The notes: generated from the sequence alone by a model not told the origin. 64,000 nucleotides of DNA from Colwellia sp. PAMC 20917 (GCF_001767295.1 NZ_CP014944.1:868001-932000), one strand, 5' to 3'. Counted from the stretch's first letter, positions 20,354 through 30,187 are shown. Program-made: numbers and translations.

Positions 20354-21862
20354 TTAGGCAGGCGTAACACCGTCAGTATTTTCATCTAAGTCATTCACTT
20401 CAGCCGCCATTTTTCCTCGACGTCCCTCAAGTTTACTGCGGGTATCATGAGCCATTTTCTCAGTAATAGGGTAAGTAGCGACCATCCAAATAGCAACCAC
20501 TGAACAAAGTACAGGCACAAGTACATCAGCTAAGCGCATATAAAACAGCGTATCAGCAGATTGGGCTCCACCTAACGCAACATCAAAACCTGTTGCATGA
20601 AGTAAGAAGCCACCAGCTGCCATCGCCGCCGCCAAGCCTAATTTAACAACCCACCAATAAATTGAGCCAAACATACCCTCACGTCGTTCACCGGTTTCTA
20701 ATTCATCAAGATCACAGACATCTGCAACCATAGATCCCATTAAGGTGAACAAGCCGCCTAAACCAAAAGAGAAAAATATCGGTGGAATAATCACTAACAT
20801 AGGATTTTCAGGGGTGAAACACACCCATTTCAATGCATAGCCAAAGATAGAAATTGCGATAGTAATGAAAAAAGCATTTCGCTTCCCTAACCAGCTTGAT
20901 AATTTAGTGACAATAAAAATAGCACAAGACGTTGAAATAAATGACACCGTACCCGCCCAACCGACATATTCAGCACCTAATGCTTGATCGCCGCCAAAGA
21001 CATAATAAATAATCACGTAACTTTGAAAAGCTGAAACCATCATAAAACCGTTGAACACTAAAAAGGTTGCGCCACATAAACTAAGGAAAGGCTTAAATTT
21101 AAGTGTAATTAAAAAGCCCTTAAAGAAATCAGTAACGGCATAACTCAAGCTTCTTGGTTTTATTGGTGGTGCATTCGGGTCAATAATCGTTTTTGAAGTT
21201 GCTATGGGTGTAAAGCGTTCAGTAAGAAATATTGCCGGTAAAATACCGACAATAATAGTAAATAGCCCAATAATTACGGCTAACCAACTGGCACCTTCAA
21301 TCATATCGCTAAACAGCGATTCATTTTGCATAAACAATAAGAACCAAGGTGCAAATAACCACGCAAATTGCCCCATAAAATTCTGTACAGCCATGATACT
21401 GGTACGCTCATGATAATCAGGCGTTAATTCATAACCTAATGCAACCCAAGGTGTTGCAAAAATAGTATAGGCTAGATAAAAAATGATAGAACCAATTAAA
21501 AAGAACCAAAAGTAAAACTCTTCACTTTGGCCTCTCGGTAATTGCCATAACAAGGCAAAAGTAATACCTGCGACAATAGCCCCCCAGAATATATAGGGTC
21601 TGCGTCTACCCCATTTTGATCTTGTGTGATCGGAAATATAGCCCATTAACGGATCAGTAAAGGCATCGACCAAACGAGGTAATGCGCCTAACAAACCGAC
21701 TAAAGCCGGATTCATACCTAAACCCAAGTTAAGCACTATGGTCATAGTACCAATCGCCGCACCTAATAAGTTATTTACGAAAGCGCCGAAGCCATAGATA
21801 ATTTTTCTTAGCGTGGAAATTTTATCTTCAGTCGCGGTTTGATAATGTTCTTGCGTACTCAT
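20354..21862 (-). CDS. GPH-family sugar:cation symporter (MFS)
   Basis: This is a 502-aa inner-membrane transporter with about twelve spans. Family features of glycoside-pentoside-hexuronide symporters are visible: KIIYGFGAFVNNLLGAA at the N-terminus, DAFTDPLMGYISDHTRSKWG-type motif in the TM2-TM3 loop with RRRPYIFWG, and VADVCDLDELETGERREGMF in the second half. Such proteins take up oligosaccharides, often with Na+ or H+. Lying between the CBM6/di-haem gene and a divergent GH3 glucosidase, it most probably imports laminari-oligosaccharides; that is inference from neighbours. It has an inverted repeat just after its stop. Confidence 0.87.
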   Translation of the reverse strand: MSTQEHYQTATEDKISTLRKIIYGFGAFVNNLLGAAIGTMTIVLNLGLGMNPALVGLLGALPRLVDAFTDPLMGYISDHTRSKWGRRRPYIFWGAIVAGITFALLWQLPRGQSEEFYFWFFLIGSIIFYLAYTIFATPWVALGYELTPDYHERTSIMAVQNFMGQFAWLFAPWFLLFMQNESLFSDMIEGASWLAVIIGLFTIIVGILPAIFLTERFTPIATSKTIIDPNAPPIKPRSLSYAVTDFFKGFLITLKFKPFLSLCGATFLVFNGFMMVSAFQSYVIIYYVFGGDQALGAEYVGWAGTVSFISTSCAIFIVTKLSSWLGKRNAFFITIAISIFGYALKWVCFTPENPMLVIIPPIFFSFGLGGLFTLMGSMVADVCDLDELETGERREGMFGSIYWWVVKLGLAAAMAAGGFLLHATGFDVALGGAQSADTLFYMRLADVLVPVLCSVVAIWMVATYPITEKMAHDTRSKLEGRRGKMAAEVNDLDENTDGVTPA

Positions 21863-22400
21863 AAAGCGCTATTCCGTTAAAAATGATTATTGAATGAAAC
21901 TTTAACCTAATTAAAATTTAGTGAAAGGTTTCAATTATAAATGTCATTTGACACTATATAATTGTAAATCTTAAACAATATAAAAACGATGAATCGGTCA
22001 TTGTGGGGCGATGAAATGGTCACAATGAGCTTTTTAAATTGATATAATTTTTTTTACTGGCTCAAAAGTCAAATAAAAGTATTTACTGAAAAATTGATAA
22101 AATCCCAATAATCTCAAAATAAGTCCACCCTACCGTATTTTAGTTGTATCCATTTACATTCGTAATAGTCTGTCAAAGTAAACTAATTTATAAACAATAT
22201 GACTAAGATTAATTAACCGTTTAAATTTATATTTTTAACTTCATTTGAGAGATGCAATACCCGTAAATATTAGTCAGCAACGAAGCAACGCTGAGGATGT
22301 AGATAGAGCGTTTTACGTGTCTGCTTTGCTCACTTAAATGACATTAAAATAAGAATTGGCAAAATGAAGCAATTAAATAATATCAGGATAACTCAATATT
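21863..22400. other. Divergent regulatory region of the sugar locus
   Basis: A 538-bp gap between the symporter and the GH3 gene. It must carry both promoters. A short perfect palindrome lies at 21942-21953. No coding frame is convincing. The ribosome-binding site of the GH3 gene (agga) precedes its ATG. Confidence 0.5.
21942..21953. promoter_or_regulatory. Possible operator palindrome
   Basis: TGTCA-TT-TGACA is a perfect 12-base palindrome about 80 bases upstream of the symporter start. It could be a regulator site, but no regulator gene is present in the locus and the motif is short enough to arise by chance. Confidence 0.25.
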
Positions 22401-24227
22401 ATGCAGCTACTACTTAGTCAGCCGTCAATAAAGGAACAAGTTGATGAGCTAATGTCAAAAATGACATTAGCACAAAAAATTGGACAAATGACCCAAGCTG
22501 AACGACTAAGCTGTACGCCTGATGATGTCAGAAAGTACCATTTGGGTTCGGTATTGAGTGGCGCAGGTTCATTACCCGAAAATAATGATCTTAACAGTTG
22601 GCTAAAAACGACCGATAGCTATTGGCAAGCATCAATGGTTAGTGACGAAAATCATTTAGCAATCCCCTTACTCTATGGTGTTGATGCCATACATGGTCAC
22701 AATAACCTGAAGGGAGCAACAATATTTCCGCACAATATCGGTTTAGGTGCCGCCGCCGATGCTGATTTAATAGCACGCATTGCACAAGTCACACGAAAAG
22801 AGGTATTAGCGAGTGGCGTCGATTGGGTCTTTGCACCCAACCTTGCTGTTGCACAAAATAATCAATGGGGGCGCAGCTATGAAAGCTACGCTCAAACGCC
22901 AGAATTAATTAATCAATACGCAAGTGAAATTATCAACGGCCTTCACGGAAAGCTTGCTGGTGAAGGCGTTATCGCTTGTGTCAAACATTGGGTTGGCGAT
23001 GGAGCTACAACGCATGGTATTGACCAAGGTGATGCTAATATTTCTTGGCAAGAACTCAACAATACCCATATTAGCCCCTACATAAGCGCTTTAAAAGCGG
23101 GGGCAATGACAGTTATGGCGTCATTTAATAGTTGGAATGGCAACAAGTGCCATGGTCATAAATATCTGCTCACGGATGTACTGAAACAACAATTGAATTT
23201 TTCTGGTTTCATTGTTTCTGACATGAATGGTATTGATTACCTCTGTGATGATTTTTATCTCGCGGTTGCTCAAGGCGTTAATGCCGGCATCGATATGTTT
23301 ATGCTGCCCGAAAACTGGCAGCAATTTATTCACCATCTTCATAACCATGTTGAATTAGGAACTGTGCCTATTTCAAGAATTAATGACGCCGTCCGCCGGA
23401 TATTATCAGTAAAATTTGCCAGCGGCTTATTTAATTCGCCTCGACCTAGTGAAAGGATTTGGGCAAATAATGTTAGTTTTGGTGCTAGTGCGCATAGGAA
23501 TATTGCACGAGAAGCGGTCAGAAAGTCACTTGTGCTGTTAAAAAACAAAAAAAACACACTGCCTTTAAAAAAGCAGGCTCGTATTTTAGTTACGGGTAAG
23601 AATGCTGATAATATCGGTCATCAGTGCGGTGGGTTCACTATTGATTGGCAAGGTGTATCAGGAAACGATCAATTTGAGGGAGCCACTTCTGTCTGGCAAG
23701 GCATTTCAGCGGTTGCGCCCAATGCGGTATTAAGCCGTGATAATGATGTTTCAGCAATATTGGCAAAAGATCATGATATCGCTGTGGTGGTTATCGGTGA
23801 GTACCCGTATGCAGAAGGCCATGGTGATATCAGAGATTGTGAAAACCTTATTATAGAAGCAGGGTCACAAATAAACGGTCAAGTAAATATTTCAGCGCCC
23901 TATGGCAACTCACTAGCATTAAAACAGTTACACCCAGAAGACTATCTATTGATAAAAGATATTAGTGATAAGGGCATCCCCCTGGTTGTTATTTTGATCT
24001 CAGGGAGAACGTTAATCATTAATGACGAATTAGATAAGTCAGCAGCATTCATTGCTGCTTGGCTTCCTGGCTCGGAAGGCCAAGGTGTTAGTGATATGCT
24101 CTTTGGCGAGTTTAATTTCCAAGGAAAGCTGTCTTTTTCTTGGCCCAAAAAAACCTCAACAGAAAAGAAGAAAAATAACACCAAACCACTCTTCCCCATC
24201 GGTTATGGTTTACGTTACAAAAAATAA
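22401..24227 (+). CDS. GH3 family beta-glucosidase
   Basis: The product has 608 aa. It begins LMSKMTLAQKIGQMTQAE, the usual GH3 N-terminus, with PLLYGVDAIHGHNN in the substrate pocket and the catalytic nucleophile Asp274 in IVSDMNGID. The second domain (from about 375) carries LLKNKKNTLPL and AEGHGDIRD, the loop region where GH3 enzymes place the acid/base residue. It cleaves terminal beta-linked glucose from oligosaccharides. No signal peptide is visible, in contrast to many periplasmic homologues, so it should act on imported sugar. It is divergent from the symporter gene, which suggests shared control. Substrate (laminari- against cello-oligosaccharide) is inferred only from the locus. Confidence 0.9.
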   Translation: MQLLLSQPSIKEQVDELMSKMTLAQKIGQMTQAERLSCTPDDVRKYHLGSVLSGAGSLPENNDLNSWLKTTDSYWQASMVSDENHLAIPLLYGVDAIHGHNNLKGATIFPHNIGLGAAADADLIARIAQVTRKEVLASGVDWVFAPNLAVAQNNQWGRSYESYAQTPELINQYASEIINGLHGKLAGEGVIACVKHWVGDGATTHGIDQGDANISWQELNNTHISPYISALKAGAMTVMASFNSWNGNKCHGHKYLLTDVLKQQLNFSGFIVSDMNGIDYLCDDFYLAVAQGVNAGIDMFMLPENWQQFIHHLHNHVELGTVPISRINDAVRRILSVKFASGLFNSPRPSERIWANNVSFGASAHRNIAREAVRKSLVLLKNKKNTLPLKKQARILVTGKNADNIGHQCGGFTIDWQGVSGNDQFEGATSVWQGISAVAPNAVLSRDNDVSAILAKDHDIAVVVIGEYPYAEGHGDIRDCENLIIEAGSQINGQVNISAPYGNSLALKQLHPEDYLLIKDISDKGIPLVVILISGRTLIINDELDKSAAFIAAWLPGSEGQGVSDMLFGEFNFQGKLSFSWPKKTSTEKKKNNTKPLFPIGYGLRYKK

Positions 24228-24294
24228 AATAATGATATTCACTGGCAATAAATCCTACGATGATGGTGCACCCACACTTAGTGAGCACCCACCA

Positions 24295-26022
24295 TCACTT
24301 AGAGCAACTGGCAATAGGATGGACTAATGCTTTGGTGATTTTTCCCTGTTGGTGTTTAACCAGTGGTTGATTAATATAGCCAGTAAATTTAGCTGACATA
24401 CGTTCAGATATTAAGGTAGCGCCTGAGCTTAAATTGGCAATAAACCCCGTAGACTTTTGTAGTTTTTGTTTCTTTTTATTGGCGTTATCACTCAGTAAAT
24501 CGACCGATAAGCAGCCCGCAGCAAAGCTCTGTTCACGACTCGCTGCAAGAATACAAATTCTATGTTCTGCGGCACGCGATAACAAGCAATATTCAACCTC
24601 ACCTGGCTCTTGAATTTCAAAAGGCACCAGTAATAAGTGAACTTGATTCAACGCCGCTACGTTAACTATTTCAGGTATGGTTGCGTCATCAGCTGTTAGC
24701 ATAACAAGCTTGATATTGCCTTGCTCTAACGGTAATTCTACAAGAGTTAACGCATTTCCAAGTGGTGTCCACTGGTATCGTTGGCAAAAGTGTAATTGTT
24801 GCTGTGTTGCCAATAAGCCTTGTTCGCTTATTAACACTGCCTGATGTGCGCCATCAATCACTAAACTAGTACACACATATTGAAAAGGTCTCAGTACTGA
24901 GCTGATTTGTATAATGAGTTGTTTACTCAACGAGGTTATATCGGCGAGTTGCTCAGCATTATTCGTTATGGTTTTATCTGCAATAAAAAATAACTCAGGC
25001 AATTGAATAATATCACTGAGGTTGTTTTCAATGTAAAAACAAACATCTTCAATGGCTTGTTCATTAGACTTATAGGTTGCAAATATTGCGACATTCGCCG
25101 TTTCGGGAACCTTGTCACTATCCACATGCTTAGCCACTTTTTTTATCGGTAATGTTAGCGCTTGATAAAGTTCAGGGCGTCGTTGTATAAAGACATCAGT
25201 GCCATCAGGTCGGCATTTGTTATTTGGTGCTATCGCAGAATTTTCTAAATCAATATCAGCAAATACAAAACCTGCTTCATTATGGTTCATTTTAGCGAGT
25301 ACTTTACCCTCAGGAGAAACTATTTGGCTATGACCTGCGCCACTTAGAGAACCCGTTGCTGACAATCGACCAATTTTATTTGCTGTGGCCAAAAATACTT
25401 TATTTTCACATGCTCGAGCTGGATCATGTAAGTGACTTTGATCGTGGGCAAATGTGCTTATTGAATTACAGAATAATTGCCCACCTTGTAAAGCTAATTC
25501 ACGAGAGGTGTTAAAGGTCATCGTGTCGCTCCCCATTAACAGTCCAATTTTTGCTAGCGGCGTTAAAGTTAACGTAGACGCCTGATTTGCACTAAGAAAA
25601 AAATCATTTTCACGACCTTCTAATTCTTGTTTATCGACTTGGTCAAGGCGTTGCCCAAACGGCGAAAATAAACAAGTGGTTATACTAACACCTGCTTTAA
25701 TCGCATCCTTTTTTTGTTCAGGTGACCAGCTACTTGCAGCATCACGCCTTAAAGTAACGTTTATGACTATGTAGCAGTGATGCTTTTTGGCTTGCTGTGC
25801 AATAGCCAGTAAAAAAGGACCGTCAATGTCTAAAGCTTGATGCCAAGCCTGACTACGGTCCTTGTACCCTGGTTCGGTATGGCAAAAAAGTGTATTACAA
25901 AATTGAGGTAACACTATGAGTGCTGGCTGACAGACGGCCGCCTCATTTATCATACGCAGGCAGGTTACTTGATTTTCTTGAACATCCAAAGTGGTGGCAA
26001 ATTGAGAAACGGCGACTCGCAT
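24295..26022 (-). CDS. Tandem nitrilase-fold protein with degenerate active sites
   Basis: The product has 575 aa made of two carbon-nitrogen hydrolase domains (about 1-285 and 295-575). Nitrilases use Glu-Lys-Cys. In the first domain the Glu position is Gln40 (VLPQFCNT), a Lys is present (VDKQELEGREN) and the ICYD block reads MGSD, so Cys is replaced by Gly. In the second the Glu is kept (QLPELFF), the Lys region reads ATQQQLHF and the ICYD block reads TADD, so Cys is replaced by Ala. Neither domain can be a normal amidase. The frame is long, open and well conserved in fold, so this looks like a binding or structural pseudoenzyme, not a decaying gene. It has no signal peptide. It converges on the GH3 gene, the two stops being 68 bases apart. 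Confidence 0.78.
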   Translation of the reverse strand: MRVAVSQFATTLDVQENQVTCLRMINEAAVCQPALIVLPQFCNTLFCHTEPGYKDRSQAWHQALDIDGPFLLAIAQQAKKHHCYIVINVTLRRDAASSWSPEQKKDAIKAGVSITTCLFSPFGQRLDQVDKQELEGRENDFFLSANQASTLTLTPLAKIGLLMGSDTMTFNTSRELALQGGQLFCNSISTFAHDQSHLHDPARACENKVFLATANKIGRLSATGSLSGAGHSQIVSPEGKVLAKMNHNEAGFVFADIDLENSAIAPNNKCRPDGTDVFIQRRPELYQALTLPIKKVAKHVDSDKVPETANVAIFATYKSNEQAIEDVCFYIENNLSDIIQLPELFFIADKTITNNAEQLADITSLSKQLIIQISSVLRPFQYVCTSLVIDGAHQAVLISEQGLLATQQQLHFCQRYQWTPLGNALTLVELPLEQGNIKLVMLTADDATIPEIVNVAALNQVHLLLVPFEIQEPGEVEYCLLSRAAEHRICILAASREQSFAAGCLSVDLLSDNANKKKQKLQKSTGFIANLSSGATLISERMSAKFTGYINQPLVKHQQGKITKALVHPIASCSK

Positions 26023-26112
26023 GATATTTTTTTCCGGATAATGGGCTGGTGCAGTGATGCAAGCTTAAAGTCATAACTTTAAGCGAGGGGATATTATACT
26101 GTTAAACATTGC

Positions 26113-26145
26113 AGCCCAAACTTTCGACAAACTTAAGGTTGGGCT
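26113..26145. other. Hairpin between pldA and the nitrilase-fold gene
   Basis: Arms agcccaaactt / aaggttgggct pair over 11 bp with one mismatch and an 11-base loop. It could end pldA transcripts (no T run follows) or sit in the leader of the next gene. Confidence 0.4.
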
Positions 26146-26199
26146 AACAATTAATGGTTTAGCAAGAGTAGGCGATTACACCTTATGGCGTTGCATTAC

Positions 26200-27117
26200 T
26201 TATAAAAATTTCATTTGCATGCCCAAACTAATACGCTGTTGATGACGGTCATAGTCGATAAGTGAATCACCATAACCATTAAAGTACTGTATCAAGAAGT
26301 CATAACCTTCAGTCAATGAATAAGAAAGATTTAGTTCGACACTACCTTTATTATCACTCAATTTAAGATTATTTCGCACCGCAGTGAAAAGGTTGAATTT
26401 GCCTAGCTGAGTACCAACACCAAATTCCATATGCCCAAGATAGTCTGTAATATCTGGATTGTCATCACCAATCACAGAAAGTGGTGTTTCTTTTTCATCT
26501 TCAGCTAGTCGATGCCAAGCTTTTATATAATAAAAAGCACTTTCGTCACTAAACACTAACGAAGCAAAAACTCGGTTCCAACTGCGCGATGAAAGACCAC
26601 TTTGACCATTGGATTGATGATTGATGCCAAACTGAACTTGATTAAACTCAAAGCCTAATATGCTGTGATTCTGTTGCCAACTGTAAAATAATTCAGGTTC
26701 GTAATTTGTTTCTCGAAAAGGTTTAGATGCCTCACTGTTGTACAATTGCCAATACGATACTGCGGTAAAACCAAAGTACAGACCTGAAGCATCAGTCGTT
26801 GGTAAATATATAGGAAACTTGATGCTAATTTGATATTTAGCCTCTACATTATCAACATTATCATTAGTTAACTCTTCAACCGTGCGGGTACCTGGTTTAC
26901 TAATATAGGAGACTGGCAGTAGGTAATTTAATCTATGTTGCGAAATAGCAAAGGGGTTAGCGGTTGTTTTCAAAAGCGCTTGTTCTCTTTTCTCTAGAAT
27001 AGATTTTTCTTTTTTTGTGGCGACACTTACTTCTTCAGCCATTAATAACTGAGGTAAAAAAAGCAGGATTAAGCATAAGGTTTTAGTTATAACTGTTGGT
27101 ATATGGACGTTGTTCAA
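26200..27117 (-). CDS. pldA: Outer membrane phospholipase A1
   Basis: The product has 305 aa. A signal peptide (LCLILLFLPQLLMA, cleavage before EEV) leads to a 12-strand beta-barrel. The catalytic region is FGINHQSNGQSGLSSRSWNR, containing the His-Ser pair of OMPLA (NHQSNGQSG), and the calcium-binding serine lies shortly after. The protein ends with the aromatic-type strand GMQMKFL. It hydrolyses phospholipids that stray into the outer leaflet, as a Ca2+-dependent dimer. Translation appears to start at TTG (27117); no ATG stands between it and the signal peptide core. The nitrilase-fold gene follows on the same strand after 177 bases, so joint transcription is possible. Confidence 0.92.
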   Translation of the reverse strand: MNNVHIPTVITKTLCLILLFLPQLLMAEEVSVATKKEKSILEKREQALLKTTANPFAISQHRLNYLLPVSYISKPGTRTVEELTNDNVDNVEAKYQISIKFPIYLPTTDASGLYFGFTAVSYWQLYNSEASKPFRETNYEPELFYSWQQNHSILGFEFNQVQFGINHQSNGQSGLSSRSWNRVFASLVFSDESAFYYIKAWHRLAEDEKETPLSVIGDDNPDITDYLGHMEFGVGTQLGKFNLFTAVRNNLKLSDNKGSVELNLSYSLTEGYDFLIQYFNGYGDSLIDYDRHQQRISLGMQMKFL

Positions 27118-27390
27118 GTGTTATTTCTCATAAAAATTTAGTATAGGATCGACTTATCAATCAATGTTTAAAGGCATTGTGATAGTCGCTCAGTTTATTT
27201 TTCGTCATTCACTGTTTTGTTATTAAGTACTTAAACAGGGGTTGATTAAGTACATTGTTAACTAGAGTTAATAATAGCCATAATAACAGGTAAATCCAAT
27301 TGGGTCAGTCAAACTTATTTGTAAAAGTAGTTTACATAAGCACCAGGGTGCGGCTTATTGGCCTTCTGCTGATGATTAAAACAAGGCTAA

Positions 27391-28746
27391 TTAAATCAAA
27401 ATATAAGTCGCAGTCCCTAAAAAGATTAAAAAACCAACCGCATCGGTTATGGTTGTTAAAATAACACCACCCGCAATGGCTGGGTCTACACCCAGTTTTT
27501 TCAATATTATAGGTATAAGCGCACCTGAAAGCGTGCCAGTAAGGCTCACAACAAAAAGAGCCAGCGCAAAAACGCCCCCTAACTGCCAATCGTCGTACCA
27601 TAAAATAGTAATTAAAAAGACCACTGCAGCCCATAATATGCCATTAATAAAAGAGACTTTTAATTCATGAATGGTCAGCGAAACAATATTGGCACTACTG
27701 ACTAAATCACGCGCAATACCACGAGTAACTACGGTTAACGTTTGGCTACCTGTAACGCCCCCCATGCTTGCCACTACGGGCATTAGTACCGCGAGCGCGA
27801 CAAGTTGCTCTATTGATGCTTCAAAAAAGCCAATGACCCAAGCGGCCACAAAGGCGGTGATTAAATTGGTGCCCAGCCAAATAGCTCGATTAAAAGAAAT
27901 ATGAGAAACAGGGGCAAACATGTCGAGCTCTTCATTAAGGCCGGCGGAGGCCAATAAACGCTGCTCTGAATTATGTTTTAGTACATCGATAACATCATCA
28001 ACCGTTATTCGCCCCAACAAAAAATTATTTTCATCTACAACGGGCGCAGAGATTAAATCATGGTCTTCGAAAATTTGTGCAACCTGAATGGCTGATTGTA
28101 ACGAGTCAATCAAGGGCACATCATTTTTCATTACGTCGCCAACCGACAAGCTATTGTCCATTGAAACCAAGTCACTAAGATATAAGGTTCCTTGTACCTT
28201 GTTATTCCTGTCAACAACAACCAGTTGGTCAAGTTGTTCGGGCAACATACCTTCTTTTTTTCTTAACTTACACAAATACCGATAGACGGCTTTAAGACTA
28301 ACATCCTTTCTGACCGCCGTAGCGTCAACATCCATCATACCGCCGGCTGTATTATCAGGAAAAGAGGCCACTGTCTGGTAACGCTCTTTTCGCTGACTAT
28401 CCATGGCCTCAACCATAGCGGTTACTACAGGTAATGGTAAATCAGCATCAATGTCGGCTAACTCATCCATTTGAAGCGTCGATAAACATTTAAGTAAATC
28501 AGCTTCGCTGGTTTTTTTAATCAGAAATTGGCGCAGTTCGCGGTGTACAGAGAGTAAGACTTCACCCTTGTAATTTACCGGGATCAAACTCCAAAAATCA
28601 TCGCGATATTTATTGGGTAGTGATTCGAGTAATCGGCCCAATTTAGCCGGATGGTATTTCTCTATTGAAATTAGCAGCTCTTGATCGTCTTCTTGCTCTA
28701 ATGAATGCGTTAATTGGCTAACAAGTTTGGTAAAAGTATTGCTCAT
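27391..28746 (-). CDS. mgtE: MgtE magnesium transporter
   Basis: The product has 451 aa in MgtE order: N-terminal helical superhelix (about 10-130), two CBS domains (about 130-255, with DVMKNDVPLI and GRITVDDVIDVL), a plug helix and five membrane spans. The pore signature is seen in PVVASMGGVTGSQTLTVV and in the last spans with AGGVILTTITDAVGFLIF, whose Asp matches the Mg2+ site. The cytoplasmic domains close the pore when internal Mg2+ is high. I take the ATG at 28746 (MSNTFTKL) as start because an upstream in-frame GTG lacks a ribosome-binding site, and a GGA stands just before this ATG. No M-box riboswitch is recognisable upstream. Confidence 0.93.
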   Translation of the reverse strand: MSNTFTKLVSQLTHSLEQEDDQELLISIEKYHPAKLGRLLESLPNKYRDDFWSLIPVNYKGEVLLSVHRELRQFLIKKTSEADLLKCLSTLQMDELADIDADLPLPVVTAMVEAMDSQRKERYQTVASFPDNTAGGMMDVDATAVRKDVSLKAVYRYLCKLRKKEGMLPEQLDQLVVVDRNNKVQGTLYLSDLVSMDNSLSVGDVMKNDVPLIDSLQSAIQVAQIFEDHDLISAPVVDENNFLLGRITVDDVIDVLKHNSEQRLLASAGLNEELDMFAPVSHISFNRAIWLGTNLITAFVAAWVIGFFEASIEQLVALAVLMPVVASMGGVTGSQTLTVVTRGIARDLVSSANIVSLTIHELKVSFINGILWAAVVFLITILWYDDWQLGGVFALALFVVSLTGTLSGALIPIILKKLGVDPAIAGGVILTTITDAVGFLIFLGTATYILI

Positions 28747-29461
28747 AGGATCCACTTATAGTGATTAATTCAACATTTACTGGAAAAGGCGTGCTTAGCA
28801 AGTTGCTTGAGCGTAACTTAGTCGCGATCACCACTGACATCAAGGCTTATTAACAGATCAAGCTATTGCTTGAAAAGCCCGGCTAAAGTTATGTAAATAA
28901 AACACTTACTTTAGGCGCATAACAATAAGTCATTGCTAAAAGCGTGAGCCAGTCACTAGGCATTAATATAGCGAGGATAAAAATAATTTTAACAAGATAC
29001 ATATAATAATGTAGACAAAGTAGCCCATTGACCCGATAAAAGTCAGGGTATTTTACATTATTTACTTAGATAAGGCGGTAAAATTTACTTGATAGATTAT
29101 ATATCGACTATGCACCCCCTGTTTTAGCTAGATATGGCGAAAAACAGCTGTTCAACTTCCATTGTAAATTAATAAGAACAACAAAGAGTCTTGAATAATA
29201 ATAAAAGTCAGGTTTTCTCTATTCCGTGTAATAAAAAGCCTCACTGCAAACACTGAGTGCAGATAATGCTAACCGGTAAACTAACGCCTAAAAACCGTCA
29301 ATAAGCCTAGTGATAATAACGCTTAAACATCGCCTGAGGTTTTTAATAACTTGGCTTACCAAGCGATAATAGCTGCAACAATTTTAATATTTAAAAATAC
29401 CACACAACAAAACAATTAGAGTATACACTGAGCCAATTATTTGTATTAAACAAGGGTTACA
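28747..29461. other. Long intergenic region, no gene found
   Basis: This is 715 bp between the divergent mgtE and the hypothetical gene at 29462. It contains a loose nested inverted repeat at about 29006-29061 (ataatgta ... tacattat, with tgac ... gtca inside) but no frame with a ribosome-binding site, tRNA or recognisable riboswitch. Both promoters must lie here. A small RNA could be hidden in it. Confidence 0.5.
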
Positions 29462-30163
29462 ATGAAGGAAAATATGCAGTCATTCATCGCTTTATTGTCA
29501 GCAGATGACGATAATGATTTACGCCAACATTATTTAGCTTCAAGTGAGTCGGAAAATATCATTCAATTAGCTTATCTATTTCAACAAGGAATAGCGCAAG
29601 TTGCATCGTTTGATTTTTATCAACAATTAACCACGACATTAATAACCAGTAAAATTTTACCTGTTGCGCTCATCGCACAAATTAAAACGAACGACACATT
29701 GAGTTTTTTTACCCCCGCCCTTCAGGTACAAGACAACTTTACAAAAACAGATCACAGACAGCGCAATGCTTTACATTATTTATTCGCCGGCAATAAAGTA
29801 GTCATCAGTACCCCACCTTTTATTTATTTACGTTCGATGATGTTATTTGGCAGCAATAATACCTTACGTGATGCACTGTGCCAGCGTGACCACGAAAACT
29901 TAACTCCCATTGAAGTTTATTTATCGACTAATCAAAATTTAATTTCGCTAGCGGCGCACGAACTTACCGCATTATTGGCCTTAATAGAGATTGAAAGTAA
30001 ACAACAGCCCTTAGCCACAACCAACTACTCAAAGGTAATTAAAGTGGTTGCTGAATTATGTTCTCGTCAAGATAAGCGCTTTGACAGTGAGCTACAACGT
30101 CTTATCTTGGTCGCTATCTACTACAAAAAAGCCATTAACGATATCGTTAATGGCTTACACTAA
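29462..30163 (+). CDS. Hypothetical protein, ankyrin-like C-terminal half
   Basis: The product has 233 aa, with no signal peptide or membrane span. I do not recognise the family. The middle part has spaced motifs resembling degenerate ankyrin repeats: HRQRNALHYLFAG, then DHENLTPIEVYLSTN about 50 residues later, each of the N-A-L-H / T-P-I-E type. The rest is predicted helical. The last codons (KKAINDIVNGLH) contain a 24-base DNA palindrome that acts as terminator for the opposite gene. No neighbour suggests a role. A protein-interaction function would fit ankyrin repeats, but this is weak. Confidence 0.65.
   Translation: MKENMQSFIALLSADDDNDLRQHYLASSESENIIQLAYLFQQGIAQVASFDFYQQLTTTLITSKILPVALIAQIKTNDTLSFFTPALQVQDNFTKTDHRQRNALHYLFAGNKVVISTPPFIYLRSMMLFGSNNTLRDALCQRDHENLTPIEVYLSTNQNLISLAAHELTALLALIEIESKQQPLATTNYSKVIKVVAELCSRQDKRFDSELQRLILVAIYYKKAINDIVNGLH
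30125..30154 (-). terminator. Terminator of the alpha/beta hydrolase gene, inside the opposite coding region
   Basis: The 24-base perfect palindrome gccattaacgat / atcgttaatggc at 30131-30154 is followed, in the leftward direction, by six T (30125-30130). It ends the hydrolase transcript and lies wholly in the last codons of the rightward hypothetical gene. Confidence 0.8.
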
Positions 30164-30187
30164 ATTCCAGTTGCGTTATCGCAATGA

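Noticed and set aside
27332-27634. 100-codon Cys-rich frame overlapping the end of mgtE
   Set aside because: It lies in another frame of the membrane part of mgtE, and its Cys- and Trp-rich make-up reflects the shifted reading of membrane codons.
28747-29461. Mg2+ riboswitch upstream of mgtE
   Set aside because: I could not find M-box-like conserved blocks or a leader terminator here; only loose hairpins are present.
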